Below are positions 1 through 11,115 of a stretch of DNA of 64,000 bases, piece after piece. Every line of letters begins with the position of its first letter. Position 1 is the first letter of the stretch. This stretch comes from Rhizopus sp. PT2906. Taxonomy: Eukaryota > Mucoromycota > Mucoromycetes > Mucorales > Rhizopodaceae. The notes under the pieces are model-generated. The model searched no databases, had not been told where the DNA came from, and was given only the letters and a program-made list of their open reading frames with translations. A program made the position numbers and the translations under genes. The stretch is from assembly GCA_025529335.1 (NCBI GenBank), contig JAMYHX010000070.1, forward strand, positions 54,662 through 118,661, written 5' to 3'.

Positions 1-1213
1 GCCTGTACAGCCTGACTCCCATTCTATAATACATGGTGGCATCCATGTCTTGTTTGGTGTAATCTATTAGCTTAACATCAAAATATTTGTCACATGAATT
101 AAAGAACTCCTTTTCTTCATTTTGCTTCAAGCCTCTTGGTTTATAACCCATAAAGATGATTGTGTTGGGAGAACAGAGTTGTCGAAATGTTGACAATATA
201 TTAACAAAGTCATCTTTTCTATAAATAATATCTGAGGCAATGACGATATCAAATCCATTCCTAGGCTGTTTACTACATATCTTTTTAATGTCACTCTTAT
301 TTCCCCAATGAAGTGGTTCGATATTCAAGTATTCTGAGTCATGAATGTTATTGAGTCTTTGATTGGTCTTGATTAAGTCCAAGGCTTGATGAACGTCACT
401 TAATGTTATATGAGGACAACCATTTTGCCTTTCTTTATCTGAAAGTGACTGGAATAACTGAGCAATCACTAACCCGATGTAACCCGTACCAGCACTGAGA
501 TCGAGTATTCGTTTACCCACCAATAAGCTATAATTCTTGATCAAGAGATCAGCAAGGACAAGTGCTGAATCCCATATCTTGCCTGGTACACCGTCATCCC
601 ATTGCTCCTTTATCAAGAAGTATCGATTTTCTCCAGCTTTTAAAGGTCGACATTGTTGTTGTTCTTGTTGAATGCGTTCATGTGCCCAACCGTCATCGTT
701 CTTTTCGAGTATTTCCTGTTTTTCATTACTAACCCAGACGGGACCTACACAGAGCGGCAGAATATTCGATTCTTGATCTGTGACTTGAAGTGTAATAAAG
801 AAAGGTTGATCTTCGGGTATACGTTGAGATGTGGTCAGTCGATACTCTAGTCCTCCAATACTATGATGTGCTTTAAACCCTTCTGACTTGGCAACCTCTG
901 GTTCCCATGCATTCTCAGAGGAAATAGCCCGAGATTTCAGGTTTGTAACGTGTTTATAGTAACCAGAACAGTTCATGAGCATATGACAACTCAAGGTGAT
1001 GGATGCATCATGGGAATTGACAGTGAGCCCCATTTCAGTTACGAGCCTTAGATCAATTCGATGCCATGTGTCATATGTAATTCTTTGTTGGATAGGTCTA
1101 TGCAGGATAATGCGAGGTAGGTTTGAGTTTGTATACAAGCATTTAAAAAAATGGTCATCAAAAATCAACGAACTTGGTGTGACCTTGTTTGCTTGCACAG
1201 ATACAGTTTTCAT
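1..1213 (-). CDS. METTL21-like protein methyltransferase, 3' end cut off by window edge
   Basis: An uninterrupted reading frame starts at the ATG at 1213 and runs off the left edge (404 codons, no stop in the window). The C-terminal half is a class I SAM-dependent methyltransferase of the Methyltransf_16/METTL21 family. The SAM-binding motif I reads LDLSAGTGYIGL, preceded by the family's GKIWDSALVLADLL segment, and is followed by DIVIASDIIYRKDDF, the post-I acidic/SDxxY motif. Known members methylate lysines on chaperones and elongation factors; the substrate here cannot be inferred. The first ~200 residues match no domain I recognise. No intron is needed in the visible part. Confidence 0.85.
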   Translation of the reverse strand, partial: MKTVSVQANKVTPSSLIFDDHFFKCLYTNSNLPRIILHRPIQQRITYDTWHRIDLRLVTEMGLTVNSHDASITLSCHMLMNCSGYYKHVTNLKSRAISSENAWEPEVAKSEGFKAHHSIGGLEYRLTTSQRIPEDQPFFITLQVTDQESNILPLCVGPVWVSNEKQEILEKNDDGWAHERIQQEQQQCRPLKAGENRYFLIKEQWDDGVPGKIWDSALVLADLLIKNYSLLVGKRILDLSAGTGYIGLVIAQLFQSLSDKERQNGCPHITLSDVHQALDLIKTNQRLNNIHDSEYLNIEPLHWGNKSDIKKICSKQPRNGFDIVIASDIIYRKDDFVNILSTFRQLCSPNTIIFMGYKPRGLKQNEEKEFFNSCDKYFDVKLIDYTKQDMDATMYYRMGVRLYR

Positions 1214-2151
1214 AATAGGAAAAGTGAAGAGAAAGAAAAAGAGAATAATGATAAAAAGAGGGGATGAATGACGAAAAAGGAACATTTTCTTTAAAATTAT
1301 TCCTGTCCCTTATTTAGTTCATCAATACCAACTGATTTCTTTACACAGTGAAGTTTTTATATAGCTCTTGGAAAATGTCCCTTTTCACAGTCAAGGTACA
1401 TCCTTTTTCATAAACTATTCGTATTACAAGATTAATAACAGTTAATACTTTAGTTGATGTTTTATGTCTTCTTTATTGTTTAAAAGACAACATGTAATAA
1501 TATATAAGATGAGCTTGATATATTTGAGAAAAGATAAATGTGGTCAAGACTTTATACAAAATGAAAAGTTGTTAGAGACTTTGTTTAAATAGTCTGATCT
1601 TGACTTCTTTTTCTTTTCTTTTTTTCTTTGGACCAAAAAGTAAGACCAGCTATTCCTCAGCTAGCCCTAAGGTATGTTGTATTCTTTACTCTTGTAAGAA
1701 ACTGGTGTGTAGTATTATAGATTGCCCATCGAAACTAACCCGGTGTTAGCTGGGGATAGTTTGGTTCTTATCAAACTTGGTCCCGTACACTCTCTTCCTT
1801 GCTCTCTCTCTCTCTTCTTCCTCTGGGCTAATTATCGCTGGCCCATATAATGCACTTCGGGTAAGATATTAATAATCTCTTTAGAAGTTTACTCACTCTT
1901 ATAAACTCCCTTCTTTATAATATAAGTATTTAATATCAGTTTAATAACTGATTTACTAATCATTTCTTTATTCATTCTTTTGCTTCTGACGGGCTTTCTT
2001 TTATTATCATTTATTGTCTCATTTGTTGTCTGAAATCATCAGTGTGCGAATAATTGTGAATAAAGTGTAACAATTAAGGGTAAAAGTTTATTAGAGTAAA
2101 GAGTAATGTTATTATTATTATTATTATTAGTAGTAGTAATAGTATAAATTA
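1214..2151. other. Intergenic spacer between methyltransferase promoter and Zn-cluster gene 3' end
   Basis: About 940 bp without a supportable gene. It holds the presumed promoter of the leftward methyltransferase, CT-rich tracts near 1800-1825 and a (TTA)n microsatellite at about 2107-2128. No RNA gene was recognised. Confidence 0.6.
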
Positions 2152-4396
2152 TTACAAGACTTGCATCGCATCTTGTTCCATAACATGAAGTAAATTCGTA
2201 CTCATGTCAATATCATAAATGTATGCTTTTGATCTTTTCAATGTGTCCAGGGACTGAATGAGGCTTTGTCTTGCTAATTCACGGTAAGGATGATCATCAG
2301 GATATGATAATAACTTGATATAGACCATGTTGGCAAAGACTAAGCCAAAGAAAGGAACGTTGCACTGATTATCTTGCTCGCTCACCAAATTGTTGACAAT
2401 AATTGTAATTGTATGAGCTGAATTAAGACATGTATGTAAAGCTTGTAATGAGGTAGAGGTTGTCGGGAAATGATCTACTGGAGAGAATGCTTGGTAGAGT
2501 AAGATCTTGTTGATATGATAATCCACATGGACATTGGTAATGCAAGATTTAGCTAATAAATAAAGATCGGGACATTCGTCTGTCTGTTTTGAATTGATGT
2601 CTAATTTCTTCCATTCAGGCGTTAGAGAGTCGTAGAATGCGTCTAGTTTGCTTTGTAGCGCCATCAGGTTGGCTGTCAATACGCTGTTTGATTTTTCGCT
2701 TGATTGCGCCGAAAGCAAGCAGCTTGTCACTTCTTGGCGGAGTATTTGAGATCGAATCATGTAATGCCATCCTGTATAAATATAATAATCCACCATGTCC
2801 TGTGGGGTACATCCCAATGTGGCTGGTTTAGGTGGAAGAGGCGGTAGTGGAGAGCGAGGCTGAAACTGGATAGAGGAACAAGAGTCGCCTTGTAAGACTT
2901 TGTACCACGTATTGTAGTAGTAAAGACACCATGCAAGCATACTTTCTTGTTGACTAAGCTGTCGATGCTCATCAAAGAGACCTAGGCCACGAGCCATGTT
3001 GTATGCGATCCATTCATAGATATAAAGAACGCCTGTATAGCCATTCTGCATATGACAGTAAGCCAACAAAAAGACAGCCACACAATGATCCAAGGTAGGT
3101 TCATCATCAAAGACTTCAGCTAACAGTTCACGGCCTTTTAGGCAGTAAGCCATGGAAATGTCTCTGCCCATGTTATATTCTTTCTGTTGCCTGTTCCAGA
3201 CGTGAAATTGGAAGGCGCTGCGTGCTGTTGATGCACATACAGCGTAGATGAGTAATTGTGAGGGCCGTTTTTCCGGATCGTGATACCGGGCTAAGAACTC
3301 TGTTGTATTAATAATCGGTAGACGGACAGTGTTGCAGCAAGGTGTATTGCAGTAAAGCTCGACTAGACTATCGGTCAACTCTTGTGTAACTTCGATGGGA
3401 ACGAGCCCTTTGTGATCCGTCAGAGGATGTGCACTATTAAGAATGCTAAACGAAAAGGTAGATGCTGTATGAATAGAGCTAGTGTCATCCAAGCACTCAT
3501 AACCAGGGATTGTCACTGTATCGTCCAACACTTTAGGTGCAGTGGGCAGTTCATCGCGTGGTGTGGATATATGCATAATCTTCTTAAACTGGTCAACTAG
3601 CTTTGATAGATCATTGAATGAATTAACGTTGCTTTCTACAGATAAGCCTTTATTTGTTGTCGTTATCTTCCAAGAGAACGGCTGCATGGGTTTTTTCTTG
3701 AATGACTGATCTACCTTTTGTCCAAAATCTCTAGTCTTTTGAGCAAAATCCTTTGCCATTTTATCAATTGATTCTTGCCATTGATCCATCACTTTATTCA
3801 TCGTATTTAATACTTGGGATACATGATTTGCCTTTGGCTCTGTCTTTTGATAGATGCATTCATAACCATTTGCACTGCAGCGAGTGCAACCAGGGACAGT
3901 CAAGTCACAAGGTTGCAGGTCCTTGTAGCACTTTAAGCACGGATAGACAGAGAACGAGCTGGTAGAAGCTACTGTATCTGATTCGGCCGAGAGAACGGAC
4001 GATGCATATGTTTCTGTTGATGGTGCAACGGTTGAACGTGACTGAGCAAGCCATTGGAGTGAGATACCTTTATTGTTGTTACTTGACTTGGCAAAGTGAT
4101 TATGTTCGCCTGTTGTCTTTAATAGGTCACCAAACTTTTTAATTCTGTCTCCTAAAGTCTCTGTTGCCTTTTGAAGTTTCTTTAAAGTAGGCGCTGCCTC
4201 AGGATAAGTGCAAATGATGCCTCGTCGCTGACATCGAGAACAAGATGGTTTCGCACGGTCACAAGCATGTCTATCATACTCATTAGTATTGTTTCTTTTT
4301 CTCCTTGATTTCGAATTACCGAAACCCTCTACATCGGTAGCAAGCTGTTCCTAGTTTTGCTCGAGTTGATGTCGAGTCTTTTGGTATAGCAGCCAT
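2152..4396 (-). CDS. Fungal transcription factor with two Zn2Cys6 clusters
   Basis: Exons 4396-4320 and 4270-2152, joined by a 49-nt intron (GTAATT...TACTAATG...ATAG) inside the first zinc cluster, give 731 aa. Cluster 1 has cysteines at residues 19, 22, 29, 36, 39 and 46 (C-x2-C-x6-C-x6-C-x2-C-x6-C); it exists only after splicing. Cluster 2 has the same spacing at residues 137, 140, 147, 154, 157 and 164. The rest (about 300-731) looks like a fungal-specific factor middle homology region: helical, with repeated LLAYCHMQNG/YKVLQ-type segments. It should be a nuclear DNA-binding regulator; its target genes are unknown. Using only the longest uninterrupted frame would start at a TTG at 3903 and lose cluster 1 and half of cluster 2. 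Two binuclear clusters in one protein are unusual. Confidence 0.85.
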
Positions 4397-5037
4397 AAAG
4401 GAAAAAGAAAAGAAAAGTGTCACAAATAATAAAAAAGCAAACTGCGCTGATAAAATGCAAGAACACAGCACGACTCGTTCTCTCTCTCTGGGAACTGAAA
4501 TTTATTGTTTTATCTGCGAACTAATAATAGAACCTTGCATCGATAGAGAGATCTTAGGCTTAGATATCTACAAAGATCTATGTTGAACAAGACGTGGTTC
4601 TACCTAAGCCCCACCTTGTTCCCATTATTATCAATTGTAAATTAATGCACTTCTTTATATCGTTTCTATTTTTATATATTCTTCTTCTTTGAAAAGGAGA
4701 ACCAATGCTTGTTATTATAGCTTCTTGTGACAACTAATAGAGTCTCTAAATAAAATGCCTACCATGTCTTGATTGGACTGGTTATGCACCTGAGATTGTA
4801 TGTCGCAGATCTATAGCTTCATCCTGCTTTATTTATTTTCCCACAAAGCATATCGTCATGAGTAATGGGCCCAACAGCAGCAGTAGTCATGGAACCTTTA
4901 TCTTTAGGGTTAAATATAGCTAATAATGAAAATAAAAACAATGCTTATAAAAGCATACATATAGTATCAAGAATAAGCTAGCTTAGCTGCCTGATAAAAT
5001 TTATTCTTTAAAAAAGTACATAGAAAATATATAGCAT
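4397..5037. other. Intergenic spacer upstream of Zn-cluster gene
   Basis: AT-rich spacer holding the promoter of the zinc-cluster gene (right side) and the 3' flank of the thaumatin-like gene. No further gene or structural RNA seen. Confidence 0.5.
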
Positions 5038-5733
5038 TTAGCAGATGGTAACCGTAAAGGTTCTTGTACCACACATAAAGACACTAGTTGCGTCGTCATA
5101 AGCATAACTGTAAACATCAGGGCATACATCCTTGACTTGCTTGGTGTATTGGTTACCGGAACAGAGATCTTGACCATTGTAAGCACCAGTACAGCAGTAT
5201 TCATCAGTATTAAACTTGGTACAAGCACTCTTACAGCCAGAGACATTACCATCATTGTCATAGGTTTCCCAACCAGCAGGACACTCAGGAAGCTTCTTGC
5301 AGCTTGGTGTGGAGCACATACGACCATCAGTATCTCCAGATTTGCTCTTGGAAGCAGGATCAACGACCATAGGCAAATTGTATCCATCAACAAAGGAGAT
5401 GTCATAAAAGGTATTTCCAGAGTCCAAAAAGTGGAATTCAGCAAGAGAAGCAGGAGATCCCATACCAGAGTCGAAGCATCTGTCACCAGAACAGCTCTCT
5501 CTTCCCCAAACACGGCCACTCCATCCTACAGGGGGTTGGATAGTGTATGTGCTGCCAGCAGCGACATTGACTACTTTGCCAAAGTAATCGACATCCTTTG
5601 AGTAACCAACTTTCAAGGTAGAATTACATTGATTTTTGACAATGATCGTAGGTTGATCGCTTGTGGAGTTGACAGGTGCAGCAATAGTCATGCAAACACA
5701 TAAAGTAAGGAAAGGAATGAAATAAGTCAACAT
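5038..5733 (-). CDS. Secreted thaumatin-like protein
   Basis: Single-exon gene of 231 aa. A signal peptide covers about residues 1-19 (hydrophobic stretch ending IAAP). The mature part is a thaumatin family domain: the IVKNQCNSTLKVGY opening, the VWGRESCSGDRCFDSG core with its conserved Arg, AEFHF (acidic cleft Glu), FYDISFVDGYNLPM (cleft Asp residues), and a C-terminal cysteine-rich half ending with YSYAYDDATSVFMCGT. I count 14 cysteines in the mature part; the classical long family has 16 in eight disulfides. Thaumatin-like proteins bind or hydrolyse beta-glucans or act as antifungal proteins; fungal ones are wall-associated or secreted. Function beyond secretion and cell-wall association is inference. 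Confidence 0.93.
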   Translation of the reverse strand: MLTYFIPFLTLCVCMTIAAPVNSTSDQPTIIVKNQCNSTLKVGYSKDVDYFGKVVNVAAGSTYTIQPPVGWSGRVWGRESCSGDRCFDSGMGSPASLAEFHFLDSGNTFYDISFVDGYNLPMVVDPASKSKSGDTDGRMCSTPSCKKLPECPAGWETYDNDGNVSGCKSACTKFNTDEYCCTGAYNGQDLCSGNQYTKQVKDVCPDVYSYAYDDATSVFMCGTRTFTVTIC

Positions 5734-6471
5734 GTGTGTAAGTTAAAGGAATGAGATTAATGTATAAACAATGAAAGGAAAGGAATATAAAGTTAATATG
5801 ATAGGGATTGATGTGTGCCTCTTTTTTATACAAAAGACTGAGCTAATGACTAAAAAACTTCTCCAATAACAACTTGAACCATAAAAATTTTCATAGGATA
5901 AATTTCAAAATCATTTGGTCAGGGAACCTGTGAATGTCTTGTCTTTTGTCTACTACTTTTCTTTACAGTAACAAGTTGTTTACCTTTATTTTCTTGGAGA
6001 GTTTAAATAGGATTTGCTGCATATTGGCAAGTAGATGTAACACTAATTTATACAATAAATGACAATAAAAAGGGACTTTTTGATTTTTCATTGGCAGATG
6101 GGTCTACTCATGGAACACAAAGTTCAGGTACCCAACCTGGGCTTATGTTGACATTAAAATAGTCGAGCCATAATGATGATCGACAATAGAGAAGATAGTT
6201 TACGAAAGAGACGCCATTTTTCTCTAGTCAACTTGCCATTTCTGATATCAGTCTTTTCATTTTTTGAATGTCCAAGCTTACGTTGTGTGACTCATTAAAA
6301 GCGACCATGTGTGGTCAGAGATAGAGAATATAAAAATAGAACAAATTGAAAGAAAGATCAGACGGACCAGCAAAAATAGAACAATAGTGATTTCATTTGA
6401 GTGCTGAAAACCGAATCATTATGTGATTCTAGACTGTCCTAAAAGAGTGTCTTGTTAAAAAAGAATTTTTA
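5734..6471. other. Intergenic spacer between thaumatin-like and SCYL2 genes
   Basis: Promoter of the thaumatin-like gene on the left and 3' flank of SCYL2 on the right. Nothing else recognised. Confidence 0.5.
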
Positions 6472-9453
6472 TTAACCAAGAGGATCAAACGCATGTATGT
6501 CTATCTTTCTTTGCGTTGTGTTCATTGATGATGAATTGGAGGATGCTATCGTAGGCTGGAGTACACTCATACTTGAAGGCTGTAATGTCGGTATTGAAGG
6601 AGCAGTATTGCTACTTTGCAATTCTTTGAAAGCACTGTAATTGGGTCTACTGCTGTTGTTCATGGGTATTTGATTCATGGGTAGTAGAGGATTGGATGCA
6701 GTGTTTTGTTGAGGTGGTGGCTTAATCTGAAGTGTATTCCATCCCATGGTTGTTGTTGTTGCTTCTACTGGCTTCCATCCATTAGACTGCATTGCTTGAC
6801 TTGGTGTAAGTGCGGGAACAGGCATACTCCAGGTAGAGGTACTAGCTGCCGTCTGCTGTTTATTCACATTACTATTCGTTGCGTTTGAAGGAATTAATAG
6901 AGTCGAAGAAGAAGAAGAAGAAGACCAGGTGGCTTTTTTGGGAGATGCGGGCACGCTATTGCTTCCAACTGTCATTTTTCCAAAGAAATCATCTTCTGTC
7001 ACTTTGTTAGCTGCTAAAGTGCTGCTACCTTGTACGAGACTCTCAAAATTGATATTGTCTGATGCAACATTTTGTACTTGAGGAGAGGAACTAACACTCT
7101 TGGTTTGCTCTTCTAGTGATTTCACTTCTCGTAAATGCTTAATATGAGCTTCTTCTACCCTGTCGGTCAAGTCACGTATCGTCTTTATGAATTTTTGAAA
7201 CTATGTGGTTTGATCTTTGTGTAAGCACTCATACATTTTATATCCTTGTTATAGCTCACCTGTTCCAGGTTGAGTAGTGGTCCAAAACTCATCTTCCATA
7301 GCTGAGGTAGAATCTCTGTGGCAATAATTTCCTTGTCAGCTGTCTTGCCAATTTCATCATAAACAGCCAATGTAGCAAGCTACATTATGTATATATATAT
7401 ACTTGAGTTCATGACCCCCTTCTCTTTAAAAAGTATCACTTACCATAACCGCAGGTTCCTTTGTCTTGATATTTTTCAAGCTCGGTAACAGCTTTTCTTG
7501 GATTGTAAACTTGTCCAAAACTTTGATCATTGAATGAAAGCAAATCAATGTACTCACTTTTACTGATAAAATTGTAGTTTGGGCAAACACAGCCTACGTT
7601 ACACGTTAAAACAAAGGCAATACACCAAGATCACGCACGTACCTGAACACGAGGAAACAATGAACTTTTCACGGTTGTATAGTCTAATGACTCTGATAAT
7701 GAAGGAATCATTCGCAGCGCTCTTTCTTGAACGACATTTGTTGGTGATTCCAGAGCAGCATAAACAAGTGGCATGACATCTACCGTCATGTTAATACAAA
7801 AAATATAAACTTGAATAAGCTTTTACCATCTCTAAATGTCTCTCTGGTTGTTTTTGATTGTAGTATATCCAACTTTTCTAATAGAACAATCATATTCTGA
7901 GGTGGATCTCTTACGAGAAAGACAGGCTTCAAAGATGGCAGTACTAGTTCGCAAAATTCATGCTGAGTCAGCCTTTGAGAGATAATAAATACATTGGGTA
8001 TAGTATAAGGTAATAGTTGAGAGTTTTTTAGTTCTTCCAACAATGACGGTAATATCTAATAACTCTTAATGACATAGACGACTAAGATAGGGTTCTTTTA
8101 CCTTTCTTCTAATCACGCGTTCAGGAAACTGACCTAGTACTTTTGCCAATCCTTTCATAAACTGTGCCTTTTCTTCTTTTGTCTTTTCAGGGAAGCTTTC
8201 TAAGAATCTAATGGTCGAAACGAGCAAATTGTCAAAATACTTTGAATTTTGAAATTCTGTCGGTGTCATTCGTTGGTTTGGATGTTTCGCCAGAAGCAAA
8301 GAGAGTACTTGCTGTAGGTGATGTGGCATATTGGATAACGACTGACTGTTGATCGCTTTGACTTGCTTTTCATAGCTGTGGTAGTTGTTGAATGTCTTTA
8401 ATAGTGAAATACCCTTGTTATGAACAGCATAGGCTAAACATCCCAAAGAAAACATATCATTAGCTTGGCAAATATTGTTGTCTAAAATGAACTCAGGGGC
8501 TAATGTGATATGAGTATTAGCATAAATCATGTTATCACGCGTGTACCTGCATAATCGAGATTAATTTGACAGGCTTCAGGTAGAAATTCACTGTTGTCAT
8601 GACTCCTCGGTGTCGTCTCACTATTTAAGAATATACTGAAGCCTAAGCTGTGATACGCGTTAGTTTTCTTTTTCTTTCTTTATTGTATTCATTTACCCTC
8701 CAATCTTCCAGTCTCCCTATAAAACAATCAGAACTTTATCCCACATTCATGGATATACACACTTTACCTTTGCATTCACAAAAATGGCGTCTGTTGTAAG
8801 ATTGTGATGGACTACTTTAGCATCATTAAGAAATTGAAGTCCTTTACCCACTTGCAGTAATCCTTTTTGGATCTATTGGATATTAGATAAATATAAAAGA
8901 TTGCTTCTATCATATAAAAAACCTCTAATTCATCGAGATCCAAATTTTGCTCTATTGACTCTGAAGAATAACTATCAGAGCTTTTCACTAGATGTGTCAG
9001 ACAACCTATCAATGGCTCAGTCACAAATACGATTGAGCTGCGGGATTCACTAACAGGCTCAACAACCTCAAGAATAGAAGGATGTCTTAGCCTTGCCAAG
9101 TTTCCTGCCTGAGTATAAATTTAATATCTGCTTCTTTTGTTCCTATTATCATTCATTACCTCTTTCTTTAGTAAGTCATATATCACATCAGTATCATGTC
9201 TTGATTTATCCCGTTTAAATGAGCCACTGTCCAGTGTTTTCTTTTCAAATATCTATAATCATAAACTTAACCAAAAAGAAGCCAAGAAAATCAAACAAAA
9301 ACTTACAAACAACGCAACTTTTTTTCCTGTTGTTTTCCTTTCGCCTTTATATATTTTCCATAAGCCTGAAGTTGAAATCTGCGACTTGATATCGTACTTT
9401 GAAGTGATGGAATTGGTGATGGAATTAATAAAAGAATAAAATGCTGAACTCAT
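6472..9453 (-). CDS. SCYL2: SCYL2-like (SCY1 family) pseudokinase
   Basis: Twelve exons (9453-9307, 9252-9160, 9108-8923, 8872-8768, 8716-8697, 8647-8547, 8499-8102, 8055-7827, 7779-7643, 7593-7444, 7379-7260, 7200-6472) join in frame to 804 aa. The N-terminal half is a protein kinase fold: SGLWKIYKGERKTTGKKVALF (degenerate glycine loop and VAIK-like lysine) and APEFILDNNICQANDMFSLGCLAY (APE and alpha-F regions). The catalytic loop reads HHNLTTDAIF instead of HRDxxxxN, and LGFS replaces DFG, so it is predicted inactive. The middle is HEAT-like (LVYAALESPTNVVQERALRMIPSL). The tail is low complexity, rich in S/N/P/Q, as in SCYL2, which works in clathrin-dependent trafficking between the trans-Golgi network and endosomes. 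It is divergently paired with the Rad60-like gene, 142 bp between start codons. Confidence 0.92.
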
Positions 9454-9595
9454 AAAGCAAATAAAGAAAAAGAGAGAGGAAAAAAACAGAGCGAGTGAGA
9501 GAAAGATTTCCTAAAAAGGAGCGTGACTTTAAATTTTGAACTGCAACTATCTTTCTCCCTTCTCAATTGTTCTTCTTTTTCTTTCTTCTTCAAAC
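9454..9595. promoter_or_regulatory. Short divergent promoter, SCYL2 / Rad60-like
   Basis: Only 142 bp separate the start codons of the leftward SCYL2 gene and the rightward Rad60-like gene. The interval is purine-rich on the left and CT-rich just before the right ATG, typical of untranslated leaders in this window. Confidence 0.6.
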
Positions 9596-10995
9596 ATGAG
9601 TGATTTTGATATTCTTAACTTGGGCAACAAAAAATCCTTTGTAGCTTCTTTAAATAAACGTAAAATAGATAAAATACAATGTGAACATTTCACTCATTTT
9701 TCCTTTCGCAGGCAGAATCTTTGGATTGGACGACTCTGATTCTTCAGGCGAAGAAGACAATGACAACTCGCATAAACGAAAGAAAACGATTAAACATGTA
9801 CACGAAGATCCAAATAAACAGTCTAAAGAAGTTAAACAACCTATACCCGACATATTAATTGAAGATTCCAGTGAGAAATTGGATTTGCATGTACAAACAA
9901 CACAATCACCGCAAAAAGAAACATTAGAGAGAAAGCGATCAAACGCAGAATCGACATTACAAACAGTTGCAGAATCATCGTTAGCATCAAATAAAGACAC
10001 AGCTCTATTGTAAGGATTATCAACATTATATGACGGCAACTTCAACTCACCTTTTTAGATTATCTTCCGATGAAGATCAAGAGGACGAACAAGAGGACGA
10101 ACAAGCAGCTACCGAAGAATCAGATATATCCCTTCTAGATGACGGCATTGAAGATCTTGATCCTGATTTAGCAGCTTTTCTGACAGAGCCAACCGTAATG
10201 TCTATTAATCAACCAGAAAAGATAACCATCAAACTGCAATATGTTATACCAAACCAGCAATTGGTCAATGAAGCTTTTGAAAGAATTGCTGAAAAGCTAC
10301 AAAAGCCTATGAAAGTTATTGTGATGAATGTAATTATGCAGAGACGTGCAGTAGAAAAGAAACACTGATTCTCTTCAATAGAACGAACAGTTTGATAAAA
10401 TATTGACCATCTTCTGTAATCATAAAAAGTTAAAAAAGGACGATATTGTGCTGGTGTATAAAGAAGGCAAGGTGTTTCTAAGAGGCACGCCAGCTGGTGT
10501 GGGAATGACAGGATCAGAGACTCATATGATGTGTAGGTCTAAAGAGAATGCGAAAGGAAATGATTATAAAGATGCTCATATATGTGTAGATGTATATACA
10601 ATTAAGGCATGGGAAGAGAAACTAGAGAGAGATGAAAAGGAAAGGATAGAGAAACTAAAACAGAGCCAGGCAGAACCAAAGGAAGAGGAAATAACAGAAA
10701 CAAATGAGGAAGACAACGCATTGTTTATAAAATTAAGGGGCAACGATAAAAAAGAAATCCGTGTGCGAGTCAAGCCAGTAAGTTTTTAATCTTTTCTCTC
10801 TCTGAATACATTAAGTAACTATGACGATAGACTACTCGACTATCTGCTGTTGTTGAAATGTACAAGAAGATTACTAAAGTGACAGGAAATGTTCAGTTGT
10901 ACTTTGAAGGTGAATCACTGGATCTCAATACGACCATTGACGATACAGAGTTGGAAGACGAAGATTTATTGGATGTTGGCATAAAAAATGAATAA
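9596..10995 (+). CDS. Rad60/Esc2/NIP45 family protein with two SUMO-like domains
   Basis: Exons 9596-9659, 9712-10009, 10059-10329, 10382-10777 and 10831-10995 give 397 aa with all phases consistent. The N-terminus (MSDFDILNLGNKKSF) leads into an acidic, charged region. Two ubiquitin/SUMO-like folds follow. The first starts near KITIKLQYVIPNQQLV and continues to VLVYKEGKVFLRGTPAGVGM; the second, LFIKLRGNDKKEIRVRVKPTT to the C-terminus, has the SUMO pattern LYFEGESLDLNTTIDDTELEDEDLLDV. There is no C-terminal diglycine, so it is not a conjugated modifier. Family members (fission yeast Rad60, budding yeast Esc2, animal NIP45) bind Ubc9/SUMO ligases and Smc5/6 and act in recombinational repair and silencing. 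The second-domain C-terminus here (GIKNE) resembles Rad60. Confidence 0.85.
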
Positions 10996-11115
10996 ATAAG
11001 AATTTAAGCATAAAATATGTTTATAGGCAAAATATGCTCTTGCTTTTTTTTTTTTTTTACTGCATATAAATATGTACACATACACCTCCTTCTTCTTTCT
11101 TAAAAAAAACTGATC

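Noticed and set aside
5001..5601. ORFs overlapping the thaumatin-like gene in other frames and on the opposite strand
   Set aside because: They lack a signal peptide or any motif and simply mirror the conserved thaumatin coding sequence.
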